Positions 43,315 through 55,272 of a stretch of DNA of 64,000 bases are shown here, in pieces. Position 1 is the stretch's first letter, and each line of letters opens with the position of its first letter. Below the pieces are notes generated by a model. The model made no database searches, had not been told where the DNA came from, and saw nothing but the letters and a program-made list of their open reading frames with translations. The translations under genes and the position numbers were made by a program. The DNA comes from Cryptomeria japonica (Eukaryota > Streptophyta > Pinopsida > Cupressales > Cupressaceae): positions 207,807,190-207,871,189 of the forward strand of contig NC_081409.1 in NCBI RefSeq assembly GCF_030272615.1. Reading direction: 5' to 3'.

Positions 43315-43344
43315 ATGTTCAGTGTGTAGGGAAGGGAGGTGTAG

Positions 43345-43645
43345 ATGAGATCGTTGCCAATTATTATTTTTTGAAATGGTATTCCTTTTCATGTTGCGCA
43401 ATCACTTTTTTGCAAAGAGCTTATTCACAATGTAGGCAAAGTTGGTCTTGGTTATGTGGGTCCCATGAGACTTGTCTAAAAATCGTCTTCGAAAGAAAGT
43501 TATTCTAAGGTTAACTTGTTGATGGAGGAGAGGAAGCTCAAATGGATAACACATGGTTGCAAAATAATCATGGATGGATGGACAAATGTTAGACATAGCC
43601 CATATATCAACCATATAGTTTCATGCAACGAAGCAATCGTCTGCA
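43345..43645 (+). pseudogene. hAT transposase relic, DUF659 first part
   Basis: Pieces in three frames give a hAT order: DEIVANYYF, then CKELIHNVGKVGLGYVGPMR, then LLMEERKLKWITHGCKIIMD and GWTNVRHSPYINHIVS. The words GCKIIMDGWT and PYINHIVS are characteristic of DUF659, the N-terminal part of the hAT catalytic core. Frameshifts separate the pieces. The frame stops at 43640, and the matching continuation is found at 49818. Confidence 0.8.
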
Positions 43646-44970
43646 AAAAATAGCGATTATACCTGATTAATCCTGGATCATGGGGCCAGCTGATTTATTC
43701 CCCCAAAAAATCCCAATTCACAAAAATATCATTGACCCAATTTTCAATGACATTTTGCATTTAAGTTGTGTTAAAATCATGTTAAAAACCCCAAATATGG
43801 TAAAAAAGTGAAAAAAATGTTGTAAAAGCTCCCAAAAACCTAGAAGAACTCATGAAATTACTGAATTGCTTAGAAATAGGGCCGATCCGAGACAAAATCA
43901 GAGTCAATGTGGAATCAACATTGAAATAGTTTGTTATTTTGTCCCTTAGTTTTCTTTCTGACATCTAAAAATCCCTAAATAAAGGAGTGGGAGGAGCAAT
44001 GGCGGTCATGAATCGAATTTGAAAGTGCCTCAATCATCCTAAATTGTGGGGAGCATATGAGATAGTGTCAAAGCAGCTGGCAAATCTGTTCTAAATTGTG
44101 GCTTTGATATGAGTCAAGCTCACTGCACATCTTGCCCCATGGATTCTAGTGCGAACAAGTATATGATTAATATTGTACACTAACTTTAAAATTAAGACTA
44201 TTATGCACTATTATAGATGGCACTTTGACGGGGAATGAGCGAATCCCTATAGTTTACAATTAATATTATAAAGTAGTATTAAAATTTAAACTATTATAGA
44301 TTGAACATATATTAATAGTTATATAATAAACTATAAATTAAAAATAATGTAAAATTTATAATATACATATTTAATTTTTAATATAATATAATATATATTA
44401 ATGGAGGAAACTTAGGTTTCTAGATTGGTCTGATCCCAAAGAGACCACTTCTTACAGAGGATCTCTTCCCATGAAGCCATTTCTAGGGGGTCATCATTCC
44501 CCACACTTAACTTGTTCAAACCCACGAGCTCAACGGCCTAGTGAATTCAGAAGGCCTGCGAGCTCAATGGCCCAGCAGGGATTTGAACCTTGGTGGCTGC
44601 CTCACCAATGAAGTGTTTCTACCATGGCACTAAACGTTGAAAGACATATATAATATATATAGATATAGATATATGATTTATAATTTATAATTGATATAAT
44701 TAGTTTTTGCTCAAGCAAAATACATATTATGTGAGCAATATATCCAAAGTGCTCCATGAAATAAATCTGAATGACAACAAACAAGCTTACATACTTGTAA
44801 TAAAACAACCTCCAACACATAATCTTTAAAAATTGTCTCTACCTAAAATATTAGTTTCAACCTAGGTATTGCCAAAACCAGAGGCTTGCTAATCTTTTAC
44901 TTCAACTAAAAAAATGCCTTTTGTGTTGAATTTTACCCCATATAAAAGACTTACCAATTGCCATCGGGGA
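43646..44970. other. no gene seen; start of insertion in the hAT relic
   Basis: AT-rich sequence with very low complexity at 44230-44400 and 44640-44700 (ATATAATATATA runs). A repeated phrase about 20 bp long (GAGCTCAACGGCC and GAGCTCAATGGCC) lies at 44525-44575. No coding signal and no recognisable LTR end. Confidence 0.5.
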
Positions 44971-45857
44971 GTATAAAGCATTGCAACTGTGGAATATGAT
45001 TTGAAAAGATTTCTCAAATATTGAACTACCCCTAGAAAACTCCTTGCCTCAATCACAATGAAAGTCTTGGATCACTTCAAAATGGCTTACACTTTTAATA
45101 AGTTCCTAACAATAGCTGGATCGCTGTCTGATAAATTTTGATCTCAGCTACTTCATAGACTTGGCTTATCTTTGATCTCAGACTTAGATAACTATTTGGT
45201 TTATTTGGTGACTGCCCTTTTAAAAAGTTAACTGAATATTTGCCTATGTAATCAGCAATATGAATATAAACAACAAAAATCTATTTCCTACAATTCATGG
45301 GTTAAACTCTATTTATTAACTCTCTATATCTCTATGCTATGGAAATGCCCTTAAGTTCTAAAAAAAAGCAGTTTGTGTCTATTTTTCTACAATTTTTTTA
45401 TGATTTTTAAAATCCAATTTGTTACCCATTTTTTCAAAAAAAATTATATTTTTGGTTCTCTGATTTTTTCCCCAAATGATTTTTTCTGCTATGATTTAAA
45501 GCATTGCAATTGTGGATTATGATTTGATAAGCTTTCTAAAATATTGAATTAACCCTACAAATTTCCTTGCCTCAACCACAATGAAATTCTTGGATCTCTT
45601 CAAAATGACTTCCACTTTTTACTAAATTCCTAACAGTGGCTGGATTGTTTTCTGTTAAGTTTTGATCTCAGTTACTTCATAGACTTAGCTAATATTCGAT
45701 CCCAGACTTAGACATCTATTTGGTGTATTTGGTGACTGCCCTCTTGAAAAGTTAACTAAATATTTGCCTATGTAATCAGCAATATGAATATAAACAACAA
45801 AAAATTATTTTCTACAATTCATGGGTTAAACTCTATTTTATTTGCTCTTTATATCTC

Positions 45858-46203
45858 TGTTGTCGGCATAAATTGCCTATTGTTATGTTTGATAATATTT
45901 GTTATCCGACAAGGTATTAATTAATTGTATTGAGTGGGTTGTCAGTCTCGGGTGGTTATGTGTCGGTTGGTTGATGGTTGTGTACCTCTTGGCAACCGTC
46001 GGGTCCATTAAATATGTTGTGTACTGTCAAGGAAGGGGGATGGTATTGTCGGATCTAGTGTAATCCTTGGCCGACCATCTTTGGTCTTTTTCTCTGTAAT
46101 AATTGAATGTGCAAATAAAGATATATTTTCTGCTGTGTCTGGTATGCATTGTCATGTACATTATTATTTCCTGTATTTAATTTACCAATTGTACCAGCAA
46201 ACA
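45858..46203 (+). repeat. solo LTR of the element 1 family (346 bp)
   Basis: Begins TGTTGTCGGCATAAATTGCC and ends TACCAGCAAACA. The TSD is perfect: ATCTC at 45853-45857 and 46204-46208. It is related to the element 1b LTRs at 43039 and 19673. It has no internal region, so it arose by recombination between two LTRs. Confidence 0.9.
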
Positions 46204-46217
46204 ATCTCTATGCTATG

Positions 46218-49200
46218 TGCTGATGTGTTTTTTATGCACTATACAACACAAAATAAAATACTAAGTATTCTATCCTCTCTTGAACAAAATCCTCCCAAGT
46301 GCTAAATTGTGTTATCAAATGAGATGACTCTAAGGTTCCGAATGTTAGGTCTTGATGTACTCTTGGATAGACTCAGTGTTATGATGTGATTTTGCTGGAA
46401 TCACAAGGGGGACTTACGTTGACTCTTGAATGCTTGAAATGCTGCTGGAATGTGGAAATTAACTTGACTTGAAAAAATAGCAAAAGGATAAGGGTTGAGA
46501 AAGCTAATCTAATTCTAGGAATGCAAGAGTGATGGACAATCTTTGGTGAAACTCAACTAGACTTTGCTTTGCCATGCAAAGCAACAACTCCACAAAGTTT
46601 AGTATGATATCCTAAGGTAAGCATATGATGCTCAAATTACTACCATGGACATAGACACCATCAAGATGATGCCTATCAACGAGGAAGTAGCAATTGAAGT
46701 TAAGTTTGGTTAAGATGGATCCAATTGACTATGCAAGACACTTTACAATCATCAAGGTGTTAGTAGTATGGATGTACGAATTTCACCATTGATCATGCAC
46801 AAAGTTCTTCCATTCCTCTAACAACATGAAAATTAAATGAGTAGAGACCATGCAAATTGTTGAATCAACACATAAAGTTCACCATATCTTCAATGAAGTT
46901 GATCTGCTGCTTACAACAAAGTCTTGGCAACAATCTTTGCCCTCTCTTCCTACTCTACTCTAGCTATCTGCTTATAATCTACTTGCTATTCACTATTGTT
47001 GAACTATTAACTATAAACCCTTCAAATGAAGAAGTATAAGTGCTCCCATTACAATGAGTGGATCAGATTGATTCACAATCAATGGCCACGATCAAAAGAT
47101 AAAAACCCTAATTAGGGTTTGTTACACCCATTACAAAGCATTTAATGCTTGACCAATGACAAATTACATTGAGTGGGACACATGTCCTTCATTGAATTAT
47201 TAACCAATAGATGAGGGTAGGTACATTGAACTTTGTGCCCTTATGTGGTAGTTATCTGCCTCGTTGAATGAGCTGGGTGCAATGAATCTAGATGCCTTAT
47301 CTTGGAACGATGTGTAAAGATGAGTTGGTGATGACTGGGCACCACCTTAGCCAGCTGATCCTTGTAACTCATCACAAGTTGTAGGTGATTCAGTCATATC
47401 TCTTGATACTCAACATTACCAGGCACTTGTAATGAAGAATGGGATGATGGTGGGAGATATTCCCAAATTACATCATCTTCTAACTTTGATTAACTCTTCT
47501 GAAACTATCTCCTGTCTTGATCATCTTTTCATCTTCTTCTTCTTCATACATCGAAAAATCTCTTGATGTACTGACATTGATTCTTGGATTTCTGGAGGAA
47601 ATTTAAGATTGTGAAAATTGTCTTCCTTTAATGTGTGCATTCCCATGCTTGCTCTTGTAAATCTTGTGCTTCTTTGATCTCTTCTGTGGTGAGATCTCTC
47701 TCTTCATGAAACAAGTTTATAGTGTCTATCCTTTGTGATGGAAGTCATCCTATCTAGTGCCTTGCATGAGCTTGAGACTTGGAGTGCTGCAATGTCTTCC
47801 TCAGGCCCTTGTCTTTGCCTGCAAAACAAACAAGAGGGTGTCAAATACATATGATGCGAACTAATTCGACCTATCTCTGTGCTTTGAGTTGTCTGATTAA
47901 GGAATGTCTTTAGGTCTGATTTTGATTGATTCATGTCTGAGACTTATCTAATTTTACATTACTTCAGGTCCGAGACATGTCCTTACTTATTAGCTCTCTA
48001 AGTAGTGGATTGGAAGTGCTTCTCAAGAAGTTCGGGCTTTTTAAGGGTCACTGACAATCAGCACAAGTAAGTCAGACTTTTGAGGGTCCATTTGCTAGAG
48101 GTGATCAGACTTCTTGGTGGGCACTGACAGTGCTTGCAAGATGATTATGGTTTTAGGGAGGCATTGACGATGCCTTGATCTTGGTTATAGCCTTTAGATG
48201 GAAGCAAAAACTTCCAACTCTTGCCCTCGATGTGCTTTAATTGTCACCTTTTGACCTTTCACTTGATCAGCTTTGAAAATTTCTCCCTCTTCACCTATTT
48301 GACCAGATTTTCAAGGCAAACTAAGACTTCACCCAGCATGATTGGACTTTTGACACCCCATGGGAAGTTCAAACTATTCAATGAGCATTGTTTGGGAAAG
48401 TTCAGGGATCCAATAGGGCATTGGCTAAGGTGTCAAGCAGGTCGGAGATCCAAGGGGTCACTGACTGTGATAGTTCGGACTTTTCACAAGGCACTGACTA
48501 CCATCAAAAGAAGATAGAACATTGGGGTAGGCATTGATAGTGATAGTTTAGGGATTTCATGGGTCATTGACAGGAAGTGCAAGCTGATTGGGTTTTGGAG
48601 GTAGCATTGACAGTGGTAGGTCGGACTTTTGAGACGCCACTGACTAAAAATGGTCAGACTTTTGATAGGTCATTGACAAGAGGTGGTTCAGCCCTTGATA
48701 AAACTTCTAGCTTCCATTATGTTCATGCCTTCAAATGTCTTTAGTGATCCATCTTTTTCATTGAATTCATCTCACTTAACACATTAAACTCATCTTTCCT
48801 TCATCTTTGACATAATCATTGCCTTAGACACTTTCATCTAACCTTGGGCAGAGTTCTTAACATGCATTGACAGTCACCTTATGAGATTGTGGCTTTGATA
48901 AAGCACTGACTGAGATGGATTGGGCTTTTGATAGGGCATTGACTGTGCACAAAAAATGTTAGCCTCACTTACTCTATCACTTCAATTTCATCAAACATCA
49001 AGCATCTATCGTTAAAAATGTTCATCTTGCAAAGCAAAAGGGGCTCCTCATCTAGATCGGACTTTCAGGGGGTCACTGACTAAGCAAGGCAGAGATCGGA
49101 CTTTCATACCCCACTGACTGAATGAGGTCGGACTTTTTGGGGGTCATTGACAGAGAAAGTTTGGACTTTTGGAGAGGGCACTGATTGTCAGCTAAGGCAA

Positions 49201-49642
49201 GGTGGGGGTTTTGGGGGGTCATTGACAGGGACTCCACCTTGTCAAATTTTGTGAGTAGTAGCACTCACCTTGCCAACTTAGAGGGTCTGTCATCATGAAC
49301 AAATTTTTCCCATGCCATTCAAGCCTCTATCCTGATTGACTTGCATTTAACCTCTCAATTTCTATGAATCAACACTTAGACCCATCACCTTGAAGGCGTA
49401 AGATGATGATGATCAAATGTAATGATCATCACAAAATTCGTTCATTTCCTAAGCCTTGCGAGCTAACTGACCTTAATTCATCCTGAAGAAGGAGACATGA
49501 CTTGATCACTTCTTGGCAACCCAAGATACTGCACCTCCTCTAGTGAAAGGTTAATAGCTAAAGACACTACAACTAACCCAGAAAGCAGAAAAAAGTGGGG
49601 GTGCCCATTTGCAATGGGGCGATGTGTGAAATGGTCACAACA
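46218..49642 (-). repeat. 3.4-kb solo LTR with internal repeats
   Basis: Borders are TGCTGATGTG and CACAACA; flanks CTATG and GTATG form a TSD with one mismatch, and the interrupted 523-bp repeat continues on both sides. In LTR sense it starts TGTTGTGACC. About 48000-49220 holds a degenerate repeat of 60-75 bp whose units contain GGTCGGACTTTT followed by GGGGTCATTGACAG. No coding region was found. The remnant at 3726-4494 has the same end. Confidence 0.7.
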
Positions 49643-49817
49643 GTATGGAAATGCCCTTAAGTTTTTTTAAGAATTTTTTTTTCTCTTTTTCTACAATCTT
49701 TTTTTTTCTTTTTAGATCTTACTTTTTTCCCGATTTTTGTCAATTTTCCCCCATTTTTCCAAAAAATCTTATGCTTTTGGTTTGCCGATTTTTTCCCCAA
49801 ACAATTTTTGCTGCTAT

Positions 49818-50160
49818 GGTTTCATTTATTGATGGAGCTTATTTTTTGAGGGGAATTAATTTGTGAGGAAAATGCAAGGATGTTGAATTTTGATTCCAAA
49901 TCTTGAGAGAAGCTGTCAAGGAAGTTAGTCCTCATAATGAAGTGCAAGTGATTATTGATGCAATATATGTTTGTAGGTTAGTAGGTAGATTGATTCAAGC
50001 AACATACGGACACACCAAATGGACCCCTTGTTGTGTGCATGCTATGAACAATGCATTCAAAGACATTGGAAAGATAGAGTGGGTCTGTGATGTACCCATC
50101 CAATATGTAAAACCAAACAAGCAAACATTGAGAAAGCTCCTTCTATTATCTCTATAAATG
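49818..50160 (+). pseudogene. hAT transposase relic, DUF659 second part
   Basis: Starting at MVSFIDGAYFLRGINL (one stop), then GKCKDVEF, ILREAVKEVSPHNEVQVIID, YGHTKWTPCCVHAMNNAFKD and IGKIEWVCDVPIQY. The order matches the block that follows PLINF.VSC in hAT transposases (conserved VVTDNA region here degraded to IIDAIY; WTPC..H kept). It joins the relic at 43345-43645. The rest of the transposase is not seen after 50160. Confidence 0.8.
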
Positions 50161-51933
50161 AAGTTGATAGCATACAAGACTAAGCAAGATTATTGGCCAA
50201 GTCTATGAACAGCAAGGCATATACTATGACCAACTATGGATAGCCAAATCATATGATCAACAAAGATGGCCAACATTGCTTATGAATACAGAACTGATAT
50301 TACATCTAAGGTAGTGAACTATTGTCAACGGACAAACACACAACAGCATTTTCAAACATCAATCACACACAAGCGGCCACAATGAGGGATAATCAGGTGC
50401 AGATTTAAGCAGAGATCATTATCAAGACAGTGTCATTAATATTCTTAATTAGCATGAACAATGCAGCAGTGATCCATTCAAAACAATATGATTTATGTGA
50501 TTGGCCAATTGTTGATAAAGAAAGGTAATGCAGTGATCAGATTTAGACATGAAAGACATTGATGATAGCAATGAACAAAGACAAAGATTGGTTCCAAACA
50601 ATATCATCGACTCAGCATGAGATGGTGGTCGATTCATTAATTTGCAGCAGTCAGCCGATTTCATACAGTGATCAAATAAGTATTCATAAACACCAATTAA
50701 AGTCGGCTGAGATAAGACAAATTTAATACTCATCTTAAGAATTCCATTGTGGAGCTTAAATATAACATTGTCAAGGAAATATATATGTGAGTCATTGCTT
50801 GTACTGGTGACGGAAGGATAAATCACCGGCCATTGTTGAAGTACGGACAGTAATCATTATTAAAGACAGCGGTTGAAATCTTCAAAGGACAGATTTACAC
50901 AAATTAATGATTATGGTTAGTGATATACAGCAAAGTCATATGCAGCCATTAATGTTGTGGAGTGGTGCGATTTGAAGAAATATGAGTTTCTAAAAGAGTG
51001 TAAAGTTTGTAAAACATGAAGTGTGTTTTCATTAATCAAAGATGCGATTCACATCCTTGACCAATATGCTTAAACAGCTCTGATTATTAAGAGATGCGAT
51101 TATGGTTAAAAGAAAACAGTTCTAATTAAAAGTATTAAGGAAAAGCCACATTGTCTTTACATTGGAAAGTCACAACCTTTCCATGAAAGGTTATATGAAG
51201 GATATAAAAGGATGAATTTATTTTTAATTATGGGGGGAATAAGGGGAAGAGGAGGAAGTACATCAAGGTATGTGACGTATAAATGTACATAGAAATAGAA
51301 AGAAGAATTAGAAAGATGTTTCTTTTCATTTGGTAGATATTATAAAAACAGATTGTAAAGAATGAAGAAAATATAAAAGATATATAATCCAGTTTTGTTA
51401 CAGCAGAGGACAAACAAATATGAAAGCATACTTTTGAAAGATTACCTCCCTTGGTGAAGAGGTATGTTGAAGTTGTATATGAGGAGAAGGGAGAGTGGGT
51501 GATGTGTGGTTTCAAGGACATAAAACATATGCATCAGGAAACATTGATAAGGAGATAGACTGCAGATTTAGTTGAGAATTTTATCTCGAATTTATAGCGA
51601 AGAATTTTATGGCAGATTTTATGAGGAGATAGTGAAGAATTTTATGACAGACTTATGAGGAGATAGTAAGAAGTTCTATAGCAGATTTGTAAGGAGATAG
51701 TAATCAGTTTTATGGGAGATTTATGATCAGCATGAATCCATTGTCGAATCAAAGAAAGCTATCAAGATAAGTTCTATCCTCCGAACTATTCTTAGAATTT
51801 TAATTAAAATATTATAATGAAATGTCTTCAGATTTGATAAAACTATATTTATAAATGTATTACAATTCTCACTTTAAGCTGGAAATGTTTTCTCAGGACT
51901 AAATTAAGGTAAATCCCAAATGGGGACATTACA
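50161..51933 (-). repeat. probable solo LTR, right end GGGGACATTACA
   Basis: The right end (AAATGGGGACATTACA at 51933) is the same as the ends of the LTRs at 23720 and 57763. The interval before it is AT-rich, non-coding, with repeats such as ATTTTATGGCAGATTTTATG and AGGAGATAGT (51590-51720). The left end and TSD could not be fixed. Confidence 0.5.
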
Positions 51934-53152
51934 TCCCAATAACCAGTGGGGGTTTGGGAGTGAAGACCCCAATGGGTTTGAGGGGTAGCTGAGTTTTTTC
52001 CAGAGACTTGTTGAGTTCTTGTGAAAAATGCGCTAAAAACTCAGTGAGTTTTCTCTACGAGTTTTAAAAAAACTCAGGAGCAAAAAAAACTCACGAGTAG
52101 TCCAGCTATGCTTATATCAACGATCAAGTACATACACTATAAATATGTACAATCTACATAGTGGATAAAGAATGAGAATATATCAACAGATAGGTGAGAT
52201 TGAATGAACGGGATAATAGGTTAGTTATATGCAGACCAATAGGTACATTCAATACATTGTGTTCTATTAAGGTGAAAGGTTGTGTCTTCTTGTAAAAGTA
52301 TTATTAACTAATAAGGCATCTATTAACACCATGCTATTTGGCCTGCTAGATATTTGTTTGGGCTGCTTCCTGCATATATTATCTACCATGCATTTTTATT
52401 ATGATTGTTTTCTTGGTAGGCTACAAAGAGTTGGGAAACCTACACACTTCATGGAATATCAGGAGGAAAGTTTGAAAGTTACAAAACCATTTAATGAAGT
52501 GAGTATATTAAAAGGACAACACATTTGTTTTTGTTGCCACACCCATGCCATACAAACAATTCTCACATCTATTTTTAATTTCTGGGCTGTTTTTGCTGTC
52601 AATCGCATGTCATAAAAACAATTCTCACATCTATTTTCGATGTCTAGGCGGCATTGCAATCTTAAGGAAATTATTGCTCTTAGTTTAAAATTGGTGTTAA
52701 CCTTTGCTCATTATACTATTGGTTAGATAGAATGTGGAACGATTGTGATTGATTGTTTTAGATTTATATAAAGTAGCAAAAAAAATGAATATTCAATTTA
52801 CCAGGGATCAACAAGAATCCAAAATTCTTGACACAGAGATCTTTAACTAGTTTTTAATGTATACAACCATAATACGAAGAATACTAGTTAATTAGGCACC
52901 GAATCTGACAAATTGTCAATTTTTCTATGGTCTGACATTTGTGCTGATCTCTACACTTGAGTTGGCATGTAGTTTAATTGGTTGATATTTTATACTATTC
53001 TCCATGTTATGTATGTTTTGTTCACTTTTATTTTGTTTCGAAGGTTGCTGAGATCATAAACATTCTGCACATACTGTAGGCTAGATTGGGCTTCTTAGAT
53101 GCCATGTATCTTTCTTATAGTATGCTTACTTAATTTCATTTATGTTTTGTAG
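51934..53152. other. intron sequence with a short GC-module relic, no gene
   Basis: 51945-51992 (TGGGGGTTTGGGAG ... GGGTTTGAGGGGTAGC) resembles the GC module of element 1a at 15117-15157. It is followed by ACTC/GAGTTTT-rich sequence (51995-52105). A degenerate 60-bp direct repeat (AAACAATTCTCACATCTATTTT) is at 52553 and 52615. The rest, up to the exon acceptor, shows nothing I can name. Confidence 0.5.
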
Positions 53153-53200
53153 ACATTCTTTATTGCTGCGTTATTGGCTATGCAATATACAAAATGGATG
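53153..53200 (+). CDS. PAM71: GDT1/UPF0016 transporter, PAM71-like, 48-nt exon
   Basis: Sixteen codons in phase 0 encode TFFIAALLAMQYTKWM. This is the direct continuation of the signature left unfinished at 6418: E-x-G-D-K joins T-F-F-I-A-A-L-L-A. The exon is bordered by TTATGTTTTGTAG on the left and GTATGT on the right, both canonical. The reading frame matches the upstream exon with no adjustment. The second half of the transporter, including the second E-x-G-D motif, is not in the window, so the following intron is longer than 10.8 kb. A pseudogene is possible but nothing in either exon suggests decay. Confidence 0.82.
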
Positions 53201-55272
53201 GTATGTGGTTTCTATCTACATAATTCATTTGGTTAATTTATGTTTGACATCATATCAGCAGTTTCTTGGTGCACGATTTGTTCTATGTTTGACGAATTTC
53301 ATTGCAAAGATTTCAAGTGTCTTTATTTTAAGAAAGATTGCAGGGGGAAATGCGTTTATGTATATGAGATGTAAACTATCATTTCACTTAACTAATTGTT
53401 TTCTTGCATCTTTAATACACATAAAGAATATCTTTTAAAATTTACATTAAGGAGTTTACATCAGAGGATCTGTGGGTTTACTTTAAATTGGGATTCATTC
53501 AATGTAACTGTTTGGTAATGTTCTTTGTTTTAGAGGACCCATTTGCCTAAGAAGTGGAATATCTACATTGTGTTAAGGATGGGTAATTAAGTGACCTTAA
53601 GAGAGTAATTAGAAAAATCATTGTGCTAGGATTTACAGCTGTCAAAGTTATTCAACATGTTTTTAAAAAGAAAATCTATTAAATTTTCATTTTTAACAAG
53701 GATATATAGCTCATAAGAAACCAAAGCAACAACTATGCTGAGTAACTTTAACATGGTGGTTTACAAGTTTGGTCCATAACATATAAAAAAATGTATTGAA
53801 GAAAATCTAAAGAAACATCTACCAACGTTGTCCACATCTTTGCTTAAAATTAGTCAGACAATTTGATTCAAGCAAAATTTATTATGCCGTGTTATTAACA
53901 GTCTTACAAATTATTGGACAATAATCTCTGGAGCGGTTCCCATCTATTAATCCTCAATCAAGTTAAACAGAAAATTGAGCTTCCTTTGGTTTTGTGACAC
54001 ACTTTGTGCCCTAATTGTAGATGCATTAAGTCTACTTCCAAAGCTGGCAGCTCACATACATTGTATTGAAAATATGGCACTTACAAGGAGGCAAACATTT
54101 CTGTACCACTTGAAGCAAAACAACAAATTTCTACTTGGACAAGGGACCTATTCAAAATCCTCCTCCATGACTAGTTATATTTCCTTGCACTGAAAGGAAA
54201 CATTTATGCCGATTGGTCAGCTAACAATAAAACAATAGATAGTTAAAAGTAAAACAGATGATTAAGTTAAAAATCATTGACACGAGGATTTTAAAGCTGA
54301 CATTTTTTGGACTTTCTACTACATGTGATGAATGAATCTTCACAAAACTTGTCAGCATATACTTTCTATTTTACATTAATTGTAGCAAAATTAGGATATA
54401 CCAACCAATTCATGGCCACAATCCCTTCCAAAGAAACGAATTGTTTATGCCCATTCATCTTCTCAGTCGTTAATAAATCTCCCTACTTTCCCAAGTCTCA
54501 ATAGAACAAGGCTTGAAAATGTTGTGCTTATAAAAAAATGGTAAGGACACTCTGATGAGTATGTCTAAACATTAAAAGTATAGAGGGGCAATCTATTGAT
54601 TACTCAATAAAAGATCTAAAAAAGCAGGGTTATTCCTTTGCTAAGAAGGAAGCACTGCCCATTCTCAGGTACAAGTCAATAAAGATTCTCATCTAATAGG
54701 GTTTGGTTGGTTGCCCTTACAAACTTGATTAGGAAAAGGAGGACAACAAACCAAGGTGTAATGTCACTTTTCTATTGAACCTTATCTTGATAGGGTGCAA
54801 TGTGATGTAATTCCCATGGATTGTAAGAAAGTTACCCAGTCCATTAACATGATCCCAACTATATGGTGGCTTCTAGAACAACTACAAATCACATAAGAGG
54901 ACAAGATCTATAGTTTCAAGTCCCATCAATGCCTTCTTTACCATTGTATTGGTCAAATTGGAAACTATGATTTGTCATCTAATTGAGGCATTCAAGTGGA
55001 AATTTCTTGGCTGTTTATTTTTATATAACATTTGACTTACCTATGATGGCAGTAGTAAAGTTGCGAATAGGATTCTTGTGCCTTATGAACATAGTCATCA
55101 TTTTAAGTTGGACTCGGATTAGGTTTACTAACATTTTTTTGTGCCTTGGCTAAACTTGTCTGGTTTTATGCAGAGTCACAGACACATACTTTTTAAACTT
55201 CTTTGAAGTGAAAATTTTTAAATAATTTAACCATCTTGCAAATAATAGAGAAAAAATGTAAATTTTAAACAA
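53201..55272. other. downstream intron, no gene seen
   Basis: AT-rich sequence after the 48-nt exon, beginning with the 5' splice site GTATGT. Open frames at 53975-54193 and 54307-54504 have no recognisable content. No later exon of the transporter was identified. Confidence 0.55.

Larger units (their letters stand above)
44970..49830 (+). repeat. tandem duplication, period about 523 bp, second copy interrupted
   Basis: Copy 1 is about 44970-45495. Copy 2 begins about 45497 (GCATTGCAATTGTGGATTATG against GCATTGCAACTGTGGAATATG, offset 523) and continues at 46204-46217 and 49643-49825 after two inserted LTRs. Matching landmarks are TTTGGTGACTGCCC, CAGCAATATGAATATAAAC, ATGGAAATGCCCTTAAG and GATTTTTTCCCCAAA. 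The copies differ by many substitutions, so the duplication is old. Confidence 0.8.
6419..53152 (+). other. giant 46,734-bp intron of the PAM71-like gene
   Basis: The borders are GTAATT at 6419 and TTTTGTAG at 53152, and the flanking exons form an uninterrupted conserved motif. The interval holds at least five LTR retroelements or large fragments, several solo LTRs, hAT relics and a 6-kb tandem array. All are listed separately. That the interval is one intron is inferred from exon continuity; an additional small exon within it cannot be excluded. Confidence 0.78.

Noticed and set aside
44602-44820. Reverse frame over ATATAT-rich sequence
   Set aside because: Low-complexity translation (YIYIYIYY) with no support.
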